Assembly: GCA_963513935.1 (NCBI GenBank)
Contig: OY740772.1
Location: 99,529,340 to 99,593,339 of the forward strand
Direction: 5' to 3'
DNA length: 64,000 nt
DNA from: Aphrophora alni
Lineage: Eukaryota > Arthropoda > Insecta > Hemiptera > Aphrophoridae
Part shown: positions 1 through 12,912 of the stretch, piece by piece
Numbering within the stretch: the first letter of the stretch is position 1
Layout: each line of letters begins with the position of its first letter
Program-made: the position numbers and the translations under genes
Notes under the pieces: generated by a model
Seen by the model: only the letters and a program-made list of their open reading frames with translations
Told to the model about the DNA's origin: nothing
Database searches by the model: none

Positions 1-3000
1 TGCCACACAGTTCCACGGTTGCAAGCGAACCATCGCAACACGAAAAGAAATCTAAAGAATTTTATAGGATTGGCCCTGAAAGTTTCCATTGAATGAATGT
101 GCCACACAGTTCCACGGTTGCAAGCGAACCATCGCAACACGAAAAGAAATCTAAAGAATTTTATAGGATTGGCCCTGAAAGTTTCCATTGAATGAATGTG
201 CCACACAGTTCCACGGTTGCAAGCGAACCATCGCAACACGAAAAGAAATCTAAAGAATTTTATAGGATTGGCCCTGAAAGTTTCCATTGAATGAATGTGC
301 CACACAGTTCCACGGTTGCAAGCGAACCATCGCAACACGAAAAGAAATCTAAAGAATTTTATAGGATTGGCCCTGAAAGTTTCCATTGAATGAATGTGCC
401 ACACAGTTCCACGGTTGCAAGCGAACCATCGCAACACGAAAAGAAATCTAAAGAATTTTATAGGATTGGCCCTGAAAGTTTCCATTGAATGAATGTGCCA
501 CACAGTTCCACGGTTGCAAGCGAACCATCGCAACACGAAAAGAAATCTAAAGAATTTTATAGGATTGGCCCTGAAAGTTTCCATTGAATGAATGTGCCAC
601 ACAGTTCCACGGTTGCAAGCGAACCATCGCAACACGAAAAGAAATCTAAAGAATTTTATAGGATTGGCCCTGAAAGTTTCCATTGAATGAATGTGCCACA
701 CAGTTCCACGGTTGCAAGCGAACCATCGCAACACGAAAAGAAATCTAAAGAATTTTATAGGATTGGCCCTGAAAGTTTCCATTGAATGAATGTGCCACAC
801 AGTTCCACGGTTGCAAGCGAACCATCGCAACACGAAAAGAAATCTAAAGAATTTTATAGGATTGGCCCTGAAAGTTTCTCGTGAGCAGTTAATGTGCCAC
901 ACAGTTCCACGGTTGCAAGCGAACCATCGCAACACGGAAAAGAAATCTAAGAATTTATAGGTGGCCCTGAAAGTTTCCAGTGAATGAATGTGCCACACAG
1001 TTCCACGGTTGCAAGCGAACCATCGCAACACTGAAAAGAAATCTAAAGAATTTTTATTAGGATTGGCCCTGAAAGTCCATTGAATGAATGTGCCACACAG
1101 TTCCACGGTTGCAAGCGAACCATCGCAACACGAAAAGAAATCTAAAGAATTTTATAGGATTGGCCCTGAAAGTTTCCATTGAATGAATGTGCCACACAGT
1201 TCCACGGTTGCAAGCGAACCATCGCAACACGAAAAGAAATCTAAAGAATTTTATAGGATTGGCCCTGAAAGTTTCCATTGAATGAATGTGCCACACAGTT
1301 CCACGGTTGCAAGCGAACCATCGCAACACGAAAAGAAATCTAAAGAATTTTATAGGATTGGCCCTGAAAGTTTCCATTGAATGAATGTGCCACACAGTTC
1401 CACGGTTGCAAGCGAACCATCGCAACACGAAAAGAAATCTAAAGAATTTTATAGGATTGGCCCTGAAAGTTTCCATTGAATGAATGTGCCACACAGTTCC
1501 ACGGTTGCAAGCGAACCATCGCAACACGAAAAGAAATCTAAAGAATTTTATAGGATTGGCCCTGAAAGTTTCCATTGAATGAATGTGCCACACAGTTCCA
1601 CGGTTGCAAGCGAACCATCGCAACACGAAAAGAAATCTAAAGAATTTTATAGGATTGGCCCTGAAAGTTTCCATTGAATGAATGTGCCACACAGTTCCAC
1701 GGTTGCAAGCGAACCATCGCAACACGAAAAGAAATCTAAAGAATTTTATAGGATTGGCCCTGAAAGTTTCCATTGAATGAATGTGCCACACAGTTCCACG
1801 GTTGCAAGCGAACCATCGCAACACGAAAAGAAATCTAAAGAATTTTATAGGATTGGCCCTGAAAGTTTCCATTGAATGAATGTGCCACACAGTTCCACGG
1901 TTGCAAGCGAACCATCGCAACACGAAAAGAAATCTAAAGAATTTTATAGGATTGGCCCTGAAAGTTTCCATTGAATGAATGTGCCACACAGTTCCACGGT
2001 TGCAAGCGAACCATCGCAACACGAAAAGAAATCTAAAGAATTTTATAGGATTGGCCCTGAAAGTTTCCATTGAATGAATGTGCCACACAGTTCCACGGTT
2101 GCAAGCGAACCATCGCAACACGAAAAGAAATCTAAAGAATTTTATAGGATTGGCCCTGAAAGTTTCCATTGAATGAATGTGCCACACAGTTCCACGGTTG
2201 CAAGCGAACCATCGCAACACGAAAAGAAATCTAAAGAATTTTATAGGATTGGCCCTGAAAGTTTCCATTGAATGAATGTGCCACACAGTTCCACGGTTGC
2301 AAGCGAACCATCGCAACACGAAAAGAAATCTAAAGAATTTTATAGGATTGGCCCTGAAAGTTTCCATTGAATGAATGTGCCACACAGTTCCACGGTTGCA
2401 AGCGAACCATCGCAACACGAAAAGAAATCTAAAGAATTTTATAGGATTGGCCCTGAAAGTTTCCATTGAATGAATGTGCCACACAGTTCCACGGTTGCAA
2501 GCGAACCATCGCAACACGAAAAGAAATCTAAAGAATTTTATAGGATTGGCCCTGAAAGTTTCCATTGAATGAATGTGCCACACAGTTCCACGGTTGCAAG
2601 CGAACCATCGCAACACGAAAAGAAATCTAAAGAATTTTATAGGATTGGCCCTGAAAGTTTCCATTGAATGAATGTGCCACACAGTTCCACGGTTGCAAGC
2701 GAACCATCGCAACACGAAAAGAAATCTAAAGAATTTTATAGGATTGGCCCTGAAAGTTTCCATTGAATGAATGTGCCACACAGTTCCACGGTTGCAAGCG
2801 AACCATCGCAACACGAAAAGAAATCTAAAGAATTTTATAGGATTGGCCCTGAAAGTTTCCATTGAATGAATGTGCCACACAGTTCCACGGTTGCAAGCGA
2901 ACCATCGCAACACGAAAAGAAATCTAAAGAATTTTATAGGATTGGCCCTGAAAGTTTCCATTGAATGAATGTGCCACACAGTTCCACGGTTGCAAGCGAA

Positions 3001-6000
3001 CCATCGCAACACGAAAAGAAATCTAAAGAATTTTATAGGATTGGCCCTGAAAGTTTCCATTGAATGAATGTGCCACACAGTTCCACGGTTGCAAGCGAAC
3101 CATCGCAACACGAAAAGAAATCTAAAGAATTTTATAGGATTGGCCCTGAAAGTTTCCATTGAATGAATGTGCCACACAGTTCCACGGTTGCAAGCGAACC
3201 ATCGCAACACGAAAAGAAATCTAAAGAATTTTATAGGATTGGCCCTGAAAGTTTCCATTGAATGAATGTGCCACACAGTTCCACGGTTGCAAGCGAACCA
3301 TCGCAACACGAAAAGAAATCTAAAGAATTTTATAGGATTGGCCCTGAAAGTTTCCATTGAATGAATGTGCCACACAGTTCCACGGTTGCAAGCGAACCAT
3401 CGCAACACGAAAAGAAATCTAAAGAATTTTATAGGATTGGCCCTGAAAGTTTCCATTGAATGAATGTGCCACACAGTTCCACGGTTGCAAGCGAACCATC
3501 GCAACACGAAAAGAAATCTAAAGAATTTTATAGGATTGGCCCTGAAAGTTTCCATTGAATGAATGTGCCACACAGTTCCACGGTTGCAAGCGAACCATCG
3601 CAACACGAAAAGAAATCTAAAGAATTTTATAGGATTGGCCCTGAAAGTTTCCATTGAATGAATGTGCCACACAGTTCCACGGTTGCAAGCGAACCATCGC
3701 AACACGAAAAGAAATCTAAAGAATTTTATAGGATTGGCCCTGAAAGTTTCCATTGAATGAATGTGCCACACAGTTCCACGGTTGCAAGCGAACCATCGCA
3801 ACACGAAAAGAAATCTAAAGAATTTTATAGGATTGGCCCTGAAAGTTTCCATTGAATGAATGTGCCACACAGTTCCACGGTTGCAAGCGAACCATCGCAA
3901 CACGAAAAGAAATCTAAAGAATTTTATAGGATTGGCCCTGAAAGTTTCCATTGAATGAATGTGCCACACAGTTCCACGGTTGCAAGTGAACCATCGCAAC
4001 ACGAAAAGAAATCTAAAGAATTTTATAGGATTGGCCCTGAAAGTTTCCATTGAATGAATGTGCCACACAGTTCCACGGTTGCAAGCGAACCATCGCAACA
4101 CGAAAAGAAATCTAAAGAATTTTATAGGATTGGCCCTGAAAGTTTCCATTGAATGAATGTGCCACACAGTTCCACGGTTGCAAGCGAACCATCGCAACAC
4201 GAAAAGAAATCTAAAGAATTTTATAGGATTGGCCCTGAAAGTTTCCATTGAATGAATGTGCCACACAGTTCCACGGTTGCAAGCGAACCATCGCAACACG
4301 AAGAGAAATCTAAAGAATTTTATAGGATTGGCCCTGAAAGTTTCCATTGAATGAATGTGCCACACAGTTCCACGGTTGCAAGCGAACCATCGCAACACGA
4401 AAAGAAATCTAAAGAATTTTATAGGTTTGGCCCTGAAAGTTTCCATTGAATGAATGTGCCACACAGTTCCACGGTTGCAAGCGAACCATCGCAACACGAA
4501 AAGAAATCTAAAGAATTTTATAGGATTGGCCCTGAAAGTTTCCATTGAATGAATGTGCCACACAGTTCCACGGTTGCAAGCGAACCATCGCAACACGAAG
4601 AGAAATCTAAAGAATTTTATAGGATTGGCCCTGAAAGTTTCCATTGAATGAATGTGCCACACAGTTCCACGGTTGCAAGCGAACCATCGCAACACGAAGA
4701 GAAATCTAAAGAATTTTATAGGATTGGCCCTGAAAGTTTCCATTGAATGAATGTGCCACACAGTTCCACGGTTGCAAGCGAACCATCGCAACACGAAAAG
4801 AAATCTAAAGAATTTTATAGGTTTGGCCCTGAAAGTTTCCATTGAATGAATGTGCCACACAGTTCCACGGTTGCAAGCGAACCATCGCAACACGAAAAGA
4901 AATCTAAAGAATTTTATAGGATTGGCCCTGAAAGTTTCCATTGAATGAATGTGCCACACAGTTCCACGGTTGCAAGCGAACCATCGCAACACGAAAAGAA
5001 ATCTAAAGAATTTTATAGGATTGGCCCTGAAAGTTTCCATTGAATGAATGTGCCACACAGTTCCACGGTTGCAAGCGAACCATCGCAACACGAAAAGAAA
5101 TCTAAAGAATTTTATAGGATTGGCCCTGAAAGTTTCCATTGAATGAATGTGCCACACAGTCCCACGGTTGCAAGCGAACCATCGCAATACGAAAAGAAAT
5201 CTAAAGAATTTTATAGGATTGGCCCTGAAAGTTTCCATTGAATGAATGTGCCACACAGTTCCACGGTTGCAAGCGAACCATCGCAACACGAAAAGAAATC
5301 TAAAGAATTTTATAGGATTGGCCCTGAAAGTTTCCATTGAATGAATGTGCCACACAGTTCCACGGTTGCAAGCGAACCATCGCAACACGAAAAGAAATCT
5401 AAAGAATTTTATAGGATTGGCCCTGAAAGTTTCCATTGAATGAATGTGCCACACAGTTCCACGGTTGCAAGCGAACCATCGCAACACGAAAAGAAATCTA
5501 AAGAATTTTATAGGATTGGCCCTGAAAGTTTCCATTGAATGAATGTGCCACACAGTTCCACGGTTGCAAGCGAACCATCGCAACACGAAAAGAAATCTAA
5601 AGAATTTTATAAGATTGGCCCTGAAAGTTTCCATTGAATGAATGTGCCACACAGTTCCACGGTTGCAAGCGAACCATCGCAACACGAAAAGAAATCTAAA
5701 GAATTTTATAGGATTGGCCCTGAAAGTTTCCATTGAATGAATGTGCCACACAGTTCCACGGTTGCAAGCGAACCATCGCAACACGAAAAGAAATCTAAAG
5801 AATTTTATAGGATTGGCCCTGAAAGTTTCCATTGAATGAATGTGCCACACAGTTCCACGGTTGCAAGCGAACCATCGCAACACGAAAAGAAATCTAAAGA
5901 ATTTTATAGGATTGGCCCTGAAAGTTTCCATTGAATGAATGTGCCACACAGTTCCACGGTTGCAAGCGAACCATCGCAACACGAAAAGAAATCTAAAGAA

Positions 6001-9000
6001 TTTTATAGGATTGGCCCTGAAAGTTTCCATTGAATGAATGTGCCACACAGTTCCACGGTTGCAAGCGAACCATCGCAACACGAAAAGAAATCTAAAGAAT
6101 TTTATAGGATTGGCCTTGAAAGTTTCCATTGAATGAATGTGCCACACAGTTCCACGGTTGCAAGCGAATCATCGCAACACGAAAAGAAATCTAAAGAATT
6201 TTATAGGATTGGCCCTGAAAGTTTCCATTGAATGAATGTGCCACACAGTTCCACGGTTGCAAGCGAACCATCGCAACACGAAAAGAAATCTAAAGATTTT
6301 TTTAGGATTGGCCCTGAAAGTTTCCATTGAATGAATGTGCCACACAGTTCCACGGTTGCAAGCGAACCATCGCAACACGAAAAGAAATCTAAAGAATTTT
6401 ATAGGATTGGCTCTGAAAGTTTCCATTGAATGAATGTGCCACACAGTTCCACGGTTGCAAGCGAACCGTCGCAACACGAAAAGAAATCTAAAGAATTTTA
6501 TAGGATTGGCCCTGAAAGTTTCCATTGAATGAATGTGCCACACAGTTCCACGGTTGCAAGCGAACCGTCGCAACACGAAAAGAAATCTAAAGAATTTTAT
6601 AGGATTGGCCCTGAAAGTTTCCATTGAATGAATGTGCCACACAGTTCCACGGTTGCAAGCAAACCGTCGCAACACGAAAAGAAATCTAAAGAATTTTATA
6701 GGATTGGCCCTGAAAGTTTCCATTGAATGAATGTGCCACACAGTTCCACGGTTGCAAGCGAACCATCGCAACACGAAAAGAAATCTAAAGAATTTTATAG
6801 GATTGGCCCTGAAAGTTTCCATTGAATGAATGTGCCACACAGTTCCACGGTTGCAAGCGAACCATCGCAACACGAAAAGAAATCTAAAGAATTTTATAGG
6901 ATTGGCCCTGAAAGTTTCCATTGAATGAATGTGTCACACAGTTCCACGGTTGCAAGCGAACCATCGCAACACGAAAAGAAATCTAAAGAATTTTATAGGA
7001 TTGGCCCTGAAAGTTTCCATTGAATGAATGTGCCACACAGTTCCACGGTTGCAAGCGAACCATCGCAACACGAAAAGAAATCTAAAGAATTTTATAGGAT
7101 TGGCCCTGAAAGTTTCCATTGAATGAATGTGCTACACAGTTCCACGGTTGCAAGCGAACCATCGCAACACGAAAAGAAATCTAAAGAATTTTATAGGATT
7201 GGCCCTGAAAGTTTCCATTGAATGAATGTGCCACACAGTTCCACGGTTGCAAGCGAACCATCGCAACACGAAAAGAAATCTAAAGAATTTTATAGGATTG
7301 GCCCTGAAAGTTTCCATTGAATGAATGTGCCACACAGTTCCACGGTTGCAAGCAAACCATCGCAACACGAAAAGAAATCTAAAGAATTTTATAGGATTGG
7401 CCCTGAAAGTTTCCATTGAATGAATGTGCCACACAGTTCCACGGTTGCAAACGAACCATCGCAACACGAAAAGAAATCTAAAGAATTTTATAGGATTGGC
7501 CTTGAAAGTTTCCATTGAATGAATGTGCCACACAGTTCCACGGTTGCAAGCGAATCATCGCAACACGAAAAGAAATCTAAAGAATTTTATAGGATTGGCC
7601 CTGAAAGTTTCCATTGAATGAATGTGCCACACAGTTCCACGGTTGCAAGCGAACCATCGCAACACGAAAAGAAATCTAAAGAATTTTATAGGATTGGCCC
7701 TGAAAGTTTCCATTGAATGAATGTGCCACACAGTTCCACGGTTGCAAGCGAACCATCGCAACACGAAAAGAAATCTAAAGAATTTTATAGGATTGGCCCT
7801 GAAAGTTTCCATTGAATGAATGTGCCACACAGTTCCACGGTTGCAAGCGAACCATCGCAACACGAAAAGAAATCTAAAGAATTTTATAGGATTGGCCCTG
7901 AAAGTTTCCATTGAATGAATGTGTCACACAGTTCCACGGTTGCAAGCGAACCATCGCAACACGAAAAGAAATCTAAAGAATTTTATAGGATTGGCCCTGA
8001 AAGTTTCCATTGAATGAATGTGCCACACAGTTCCACGGTTGCAAGCGAACCATCGCAACACGAAAAGAAATCTAAAGAATTTTATAGGATTGGCCCTGAA
8101 AGTTTCCATTGAATGAATGTGCCACACAGTTCCACGGTTGCAAGCGAACCATCGCAACACGAAAAGAAATCTAAAGAATTTTATAGGATTGGCCCTGAAA
8201 GTTTCCATTGAATGAATGTGCCACACAGTTCCACGGTTGCAAGCGAACCATCGCAACACGAAAAGAAATCTAAAGAATTTTATAGGATTGGCCCTGAAAG
8301 TTTCCATTGAATGAATGTGCCACACAGTTCCACGGTTGCAAGCGAACCATCGCAACACGAAAAGAAATCTAAAGAATTTTATAGGATTGGCCCTGAAAGT
8401 TTCCATTGAATGAATGTGCCACACAGTTCCACGGTTGCAAACGAACCATCGCAACACGAAAAGAAATCTAAAGAATTTTATAGGATTGGCCTTGAAAGTT
8501 TCCATTGAATGAATGTGCCACACAGTTCCACGGTTGCAAGCGAATCATCGCAACACGAAAAGAAATCTAAAGAATTTTATAGGATTGGCCCTGAAAGTTT
8601 CCATTGAATGAATGTGCCACACAGTTCCACGGTTGCAAGCGAACCATCGCAACACGAAAAGAAATCTAAAGAATTTTATAGGATTGGCCCTGAAAGTTTC
8701 CATTGAATGAATGTGCCACACAGTTCCACGGTTGCAAGCGAACCATCGCAACACGAAAAGAAATCTAAAGAATTTTATAGGATTGGCCCTGAAAGTTTCC
8801 ATTGAATGAATGTGCCACACAGTTCCACGGTTGCAAGCGAACCATCGCAACACGAAAAGAAATCTAAAGAATTTTATAGGATTGGCCCTGAAAGTTTCCA
8901 TTGAATGAATGTGCCACACAGTTCCACGGTTGCAAGCGAACCGTCGCAACACGAAAAGAAATCTAAAGAATTTTATAGGATTGGCCCTGAAATTTTCCAT

Positions 9001-10090
9001 TGAATGAATGTGCCACACAGTTCCACGGTTGCAAGCGAACCATCGCAACACGAAAAGAAATCTAAAGAATTTTATAGGATTGGCCCTGAAAGTTTCCATT
9101 GAATGAATGTGCCACACAGTTCCACGGTTGCAAGCGAACCATCGCAACACGAAAAGAAATCTAAAGAATTTTATAGGATTGGCCCTGAAAGTTTCCATTG
9201 AATGAATGTGCCACACAGTTCCACGGTTGCAAGCGAACCGTCGCAACACGAAAAGAAATCTAAAGAATTTTATAGGATTGGCCCTGAAAGTTTCCATTGA
9301 ATGAATGTGCCACACAGTTCCACGGTTGCAAGCGAACCATCGCAACACGAAAAGAAATCTAAAGAATTTTATAGGATTGGCCCTGAAAGTTTCCATTGAA
9401 TGAATGTGCCACACAGTTCCACGGTTGCAAGCGAACCATCGCAACACGAAAAGAAATCTAAAGAATTTTATAGGATTGGCCCTGAAAGTTTCCATTGAAT
9501 GAATGTGTCACACAGTTCCACGGTTGCAAGCGAACCATCGCAACACGAAAAGAAATCTAAAGAATTTTATAGGATTGGCCCTGAAAGTTTCCATTGAATG
9601 AATGTGCCACACAGTTCCACGGTTGCAAGCGAACCATCGCAACACGAAAAGAAATCTAAAGAATTTTATAGGATTGGCCCTGAAAGTTTCCATTGAATGA
9701 ATGTGCCACACAGTTCCACGGTTGCAAGCGAACCATCGCAACACGAAAAGAAATCTAAAGAATTTTATAGGATTGGCCCTGAAAGTTTCCATTGAATGAA
9801 TGTGCCACACAGTTCCACGGTTGCAAGCGAACCATCGCAACACGAAAAGAAATCTAAAGAATTTTATAGGATTGGCCCTGAAAGTTTCCATTGAATGAAT
9901 GTGCCACACAGTTCCACGGTTGCAAGCGAACCATCGCAACACGAAAAGAAATCTAAAGAATTTTATAGGATTGGCCCTGAAAGTTTCCATTGAATGAATG
10001 TGCCACACAGTTCCACGGTTGCAAGCGAACCATCGCAAGACGAAAAGAAATCTAAAGAATTTTATAGGATTGACCCTGAAAGTTTCCATT
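1..10090. repeat. 99-bp satellite DNA array, about 102 monomers
   Basis: This is a head-to-tail tandem array of a 99-bp monomer that begins TGCCACACAGTTCCACGG and ends AGTTTCCATTGAATGAATG. Units 1-8 (1-792) are regular. Units 9-11 (793-894, 895-990, 991-1090) have lengths 102, 96 and 100 and carry indels. From 1091 the array runs without any indel through 90 full units plus a last unit cut at 10090. Monomers differ by only a few scattered substitutions, so the array is young or strongly homogenised. The left edge of the window lies inside the array. Because 99 is divisible by 3, one minus-strand frame stays open for thousands of bases. That is a property of the monomer and not evidence of a gene. 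The location could be pericentromeric or a dispersed satellite block; the sequence does not decide. Confidence 0.98.
6931..8544. repeat. Higher-order duplication (10 monomers, 990 bp) inside the satellite
   Basis: Diagnostic variants recur exactly 990 bp apart. GTGTCACACAG occurs near 6931 and 7921. GCAAACGAACC occurs near 7449 and 8439. The pair CCTTGAAAG / GCGAATCATCG occurs near 7500-7554 and 8490-8544. The shared order of variants shows that a block of about ten monomers was duplicated, with some later private changes (for example GCTACACAG near 7131 has no partner at 8121). The CCTTGAAAG / GCGAATCATCG pair also occurs at 6113-6171, 14 units before its next copy. Confidence 0.8.
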
Positions 10091-10303
10091 TTTTATTGCA
10101 ACTCGTGACTACTTCATTTGTATTTGTGTTTTTTTAAATCGTCTGAAATTATCTTACAAATCACGACAGTTTTATGGTAGTCTTTCATTTTATAATTCCA
10201 CAAACATGGGTATTTTCCACACTATTGATGACAGAAATTAATAAACCTAAATCTTCAGCATTACTTGTGCTTCGTAAAGATAGTCTAGGTCTAGAGTATC
10301 CGG
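10091..10303. other. Satellite flank, no recognisable feature
   Basis: This is AT-rich single-copy-looking sequence directly to the right of the truncated last satellite monomer. I see no ORF, splice-flanked exon or repeat here. Confidence 0.6.
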
Positions 10304-10589
10304 ATATGCTTGAATAACTATTTGTTATCTTTGACTTACCGCAAGCAATCCTTGATTAGTTCTTTTTTTTCCAGTTTATATTGTCATATATTTCATTACA
10401 CTACACGTGTTTCGGACATTGTCGTCCATCGTCGGGTGATAACACTTAGTTAAAACATTCAACACAACACTACACGAAACACGTGTAGTGTAATGAAATA
10501 TATGACAATATAAACTGAAAAAAAAAAAAAGAACTAATCAAGGATTGCTGGCGGTAAGTCAAAGATAACAAATAGTTATTCAAGCATAT
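10304..10589. mobile_element. Foldback hairpin with Penelope-like CGAAAC motif
   Basis: Arms 10304-10414 and 10475-10589 are nearly perfect inverted repeats of about 111-115 bp, separated by a 60-bp loop. Both arms contain the CACGTGTAGTGTAATGAAAT stretch and an A/T run that differs in length. On the minus strand the loop and right-arm junction reads CCGACGATGGAC-GACAAT-GTCCGAAAC, a short GGAC/GTCC stem between CGACGA and GAAAC. This resembles the terminal motif of Penelope-like retroelements. The palindrome would arise from two copies in opposite orientation or from a foldback transposition. It carries no coding capacity. Confidence 0.6.
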
Positions 10590-10794
10590 AACATCTTGTC
10601 GCCTTGAATTGTCATATGATGTCAAGCGAAAAGATAGAGAGAGCTTGTCCCCTAATGTATAATATCCCTGGTATACATCTGTTTTAGCCACCCTAACTCG
10701 ATTGGAACACGCGGTAGCGATACTTATCTTATGCCTTAAATATCGCTTATACCTTACAATCTTAAGTTAGGAATTGCATCGCACCAGCCTTAAA

Positions 10795-11130
10795 GTGTTA
10801 TAAGTTTCACAAGATATAAAAAGGAAAAAAAACGGTTTAAAATGGCGGCCATTTTGAGATTAAAAACTTGATTTTTCTGAATTTCAATAGGGTTGGTGTA
10901 ATATTAGCACACTATAATCAAATTTCATGCTCCTATCTTAATATGTGTGCCCGCTATCATGGTTACGTATAGACGATAAAGACTACGATTTCAGACGAAC
11001 ACAATATCTAAAATGATTTTTTTTTCTGTTTCGTGAGGCAATGAAACGTAAAGATCAGTTTAATAAATCGGAGGTGGACATTTTTACGATCCCCAAACTT
11101 AGCTTATACTTTGTATACTAACAACTTAGA
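10795..11130 (+). repeat. Dispersed repeat family A, copy 1
   Basis: This copy begins near GTGTTATAAGTTTCACAAG and ends near ACTTTGTATACTAAC. It shares blocks such as CTGAATTTCAATAGGGTT and GGCAATGAAACGTAAAGATC with copies at 14725-14965, 62825-63515 and, inverted, 24413-25535 and 42340-42970. It is a non-coding and partial copy. Confidence 0.75.
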
Positions 11131-11149
11131 GACATTTATTTACTATTTT

Positions 11150-11330
11150 AAAAGTTTTACTTTCCCCTCCCTTTCATCTTTCTTATCGGGTCTCTCTTGA
11201 CCAAACGTTGTTCCTTTTCCCGACGATATTAGACTATTCTCGGGATAGGAATTGTTATTTTATGTTCTTTCTTGCTTTTTTAGAAGGTTACGATGACCGA
11301 GAGGTTTTTCGCCTTTAAACAACAACAAAA
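11150..11330 (-). repeat. Dispersed repeat family B, minus copy
   Basis: On the minus strand this reads GTTTAAAGGCGAAAAACCTC, then a CGGTCATC-like block, an ATAAAATAA block, CTCGAATA and GAAGAG...CAAGAG...GATAGGAAAGATG. The same order occurs in many copies across the window (see 14365, 21930, 22285, 28280, 29362, 43000, 47495 and 61430). Confidence 0.7.
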
Positions 11331-11357
11331 TAAAAATTCAGATGCATTTTACGAGTT

Positions 11358-11361
<4 letters not shown>

Positions 11362-11394
<33 letters not shown>
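11362..11394 (+). repeat. Poly-A tract (33 A)
   Basis: An uninterrupted run of A follows ACGAGTTTATT. It may mark the 3' end of a retroposed copy, but no matching retroposon body is evident immediately upstream. Confidence 0.9.
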
Positions 11395-11395
<1 letters not shown>

Positions 11396-11946
11396 AATTC
11401 TTCGAAATAAAGGGTTGTCTCTCAAAATTCGGGACGGTTGAGAACCATGTTTTTTTACCATTTATTAATATATCGTTGCTGGTCCAGGTAGAAAGTGTTG
11501 ACCAGGGTTAAATCCGACGATTTTATGACGTTATGCATTTTGGCAACGTTGCACATTCCAACATAGTAAAAGAGAATATTTGTTCCAACTCATAACAAGA
11601 AATACCCTGTCAACAGCTTGTTACTATAACCCGACACCATAAAACGTGTAAACCTATGTTTATGCCATCTATAGTAAAAATATATAATCTTTCCGACTTT
11701 AAATCATTGAGTTTTGTTTTGTGCTCGTGAGTAGTTGGTTTAGGTTAGGTTATGGTTAGCTTAAAACATACACATAGGACATAATTAGTACATTCGTACT
11801 TAATAAGTTAAAACAAATTATGATAAGATTTAACCCGTTCTACGATTGTTCATCCTTGTCAGATATATACTAAACTGGAATACGTCTTCATTAAATATTG
11901 GGGGGGGGGCTTAAAACCGTCGGAAATGATACAGGTCAACTCCTTC

Positions 11947-12904
11947 GATGTAGTGCCATCTTATCCCAGTGCTATCTCATCCAATATCCAATTTCCTAGA
12001 AAAAAGTGCCATCTCGTCCAGCGCAGTTTTACAGTTGATTAAACACACTAATTACTGCCATCTCGTCCACGTGAAAACTTGACAAGGGTTAAGGAACGCA
12101 ACACAGGTAGCCGGAGGTTTATGACCCTGTGGTTGTGCACTCTGGCCTAGCTCTGGAATTCCCGTGGAATCTCACCCCTCTCCCACCCCTTTGTTTACAT
12201 GTGGACACTACCACTTTAAACCTCATTTGTATGCTTGATCGGGAGGTGTAAACACCTGTAGGAATATGGAGTTTTCGACCACCACAAGAGGCCAACCTAG
12301 TCTGTTATATAACGGTTTCCGGTATACAAAGGAAAATAAGAAGTGCGGAGAAATGGTGTGGCGGTGTGTTAAACGTGGGTGTTAACCTAACCTAACCCAA
12401 CGGCCGCTTTGCATATTTTCAGATTTTATTTGTAATTTATGTCAAATAATTCTGTTAATATACAAGCGGCTTCATATTCTACAAACCTTGAGGTGGAACA
12501 TTAGAACAGACTGTTGTTGTACTGCGCAACCTGGAGCCTAGATAAGGAGCACCTGCAAGAAGATTGGTTTTCTCCCTGTATTACATACAAGGCGAGTTTT
12601 AACATGATTGTACATGCTTTATAGCATTTTGATATAAAACGCAAAGAGCATTTAGGAGGGTTTAAATAGTATGAAGCTAGAAAATATGGAAGACCCGAAA
12701 TTTTATAAATAATAAGAATTTTATGGTGGGCTACTACAAACGTTCCAATTGTTTTTGTAGACCTGTCAAGTAAACAATAGCATAGGTTTTTGGACGAGAT
12801 GACACTAGTTGGCGGTTAAAGAATTACCCCCTGCTCTACGTCCGTGGAATCTGGATGAGATGGCACTTGGATGAGATAGCACCTGGACGAGATGGCACGA
12901 CACC
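11947..12904. mobile_element. MITE-like element i (subterminal GCCATCTCGTCCA array)
   Basis: This is a 958-bp non-autonomous DNA element. It is flanked by a perfect 8-bp direct repeat ACTCCTTC (11939-11946 and 12905-12912). The terminal inverted repeats start GATGTAGTGCCATCT on the left and, read inward from the right, GGTGTCGTGCCATCT. Each end carries about four copies of a motif close to TGCCATCTCGTCCA, inverted between the two ends (left 11950-12075, right 12790-12900). I find no transposase ORF; the interior is GC-richer than the flanks. An 8-bp duplication with G-rich termini fits Merlin, hAT or Mutator-type transposases. The superfamily is not resolved. Confidence 0.75.
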
Positions 12905-12912
12905 ACTCCTTC

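Noticed and set aside
1057..6147. A 1696-residue minus-strand open frame and several shorter ones across 1-10090
   Set aside because: They are read-throughs of a 99-bp satellite monomer whose length is a multiple of three. The frame is broken by ordinary substitutions, and no start context or unique domain exists.
1..10090. Possible CRISPR-like or spacer array
   Set aside because: There are no variable spacers; the whole 99-bp unit repeats, as in eukaryotic satellites.
12370..12410. Telomere-like CCTAACCTAACCC at 12383-12400
   Set aside because: Only two to three units are present. Such short TTAGG-like runs are scattered in the window and do not indicate a telomere.
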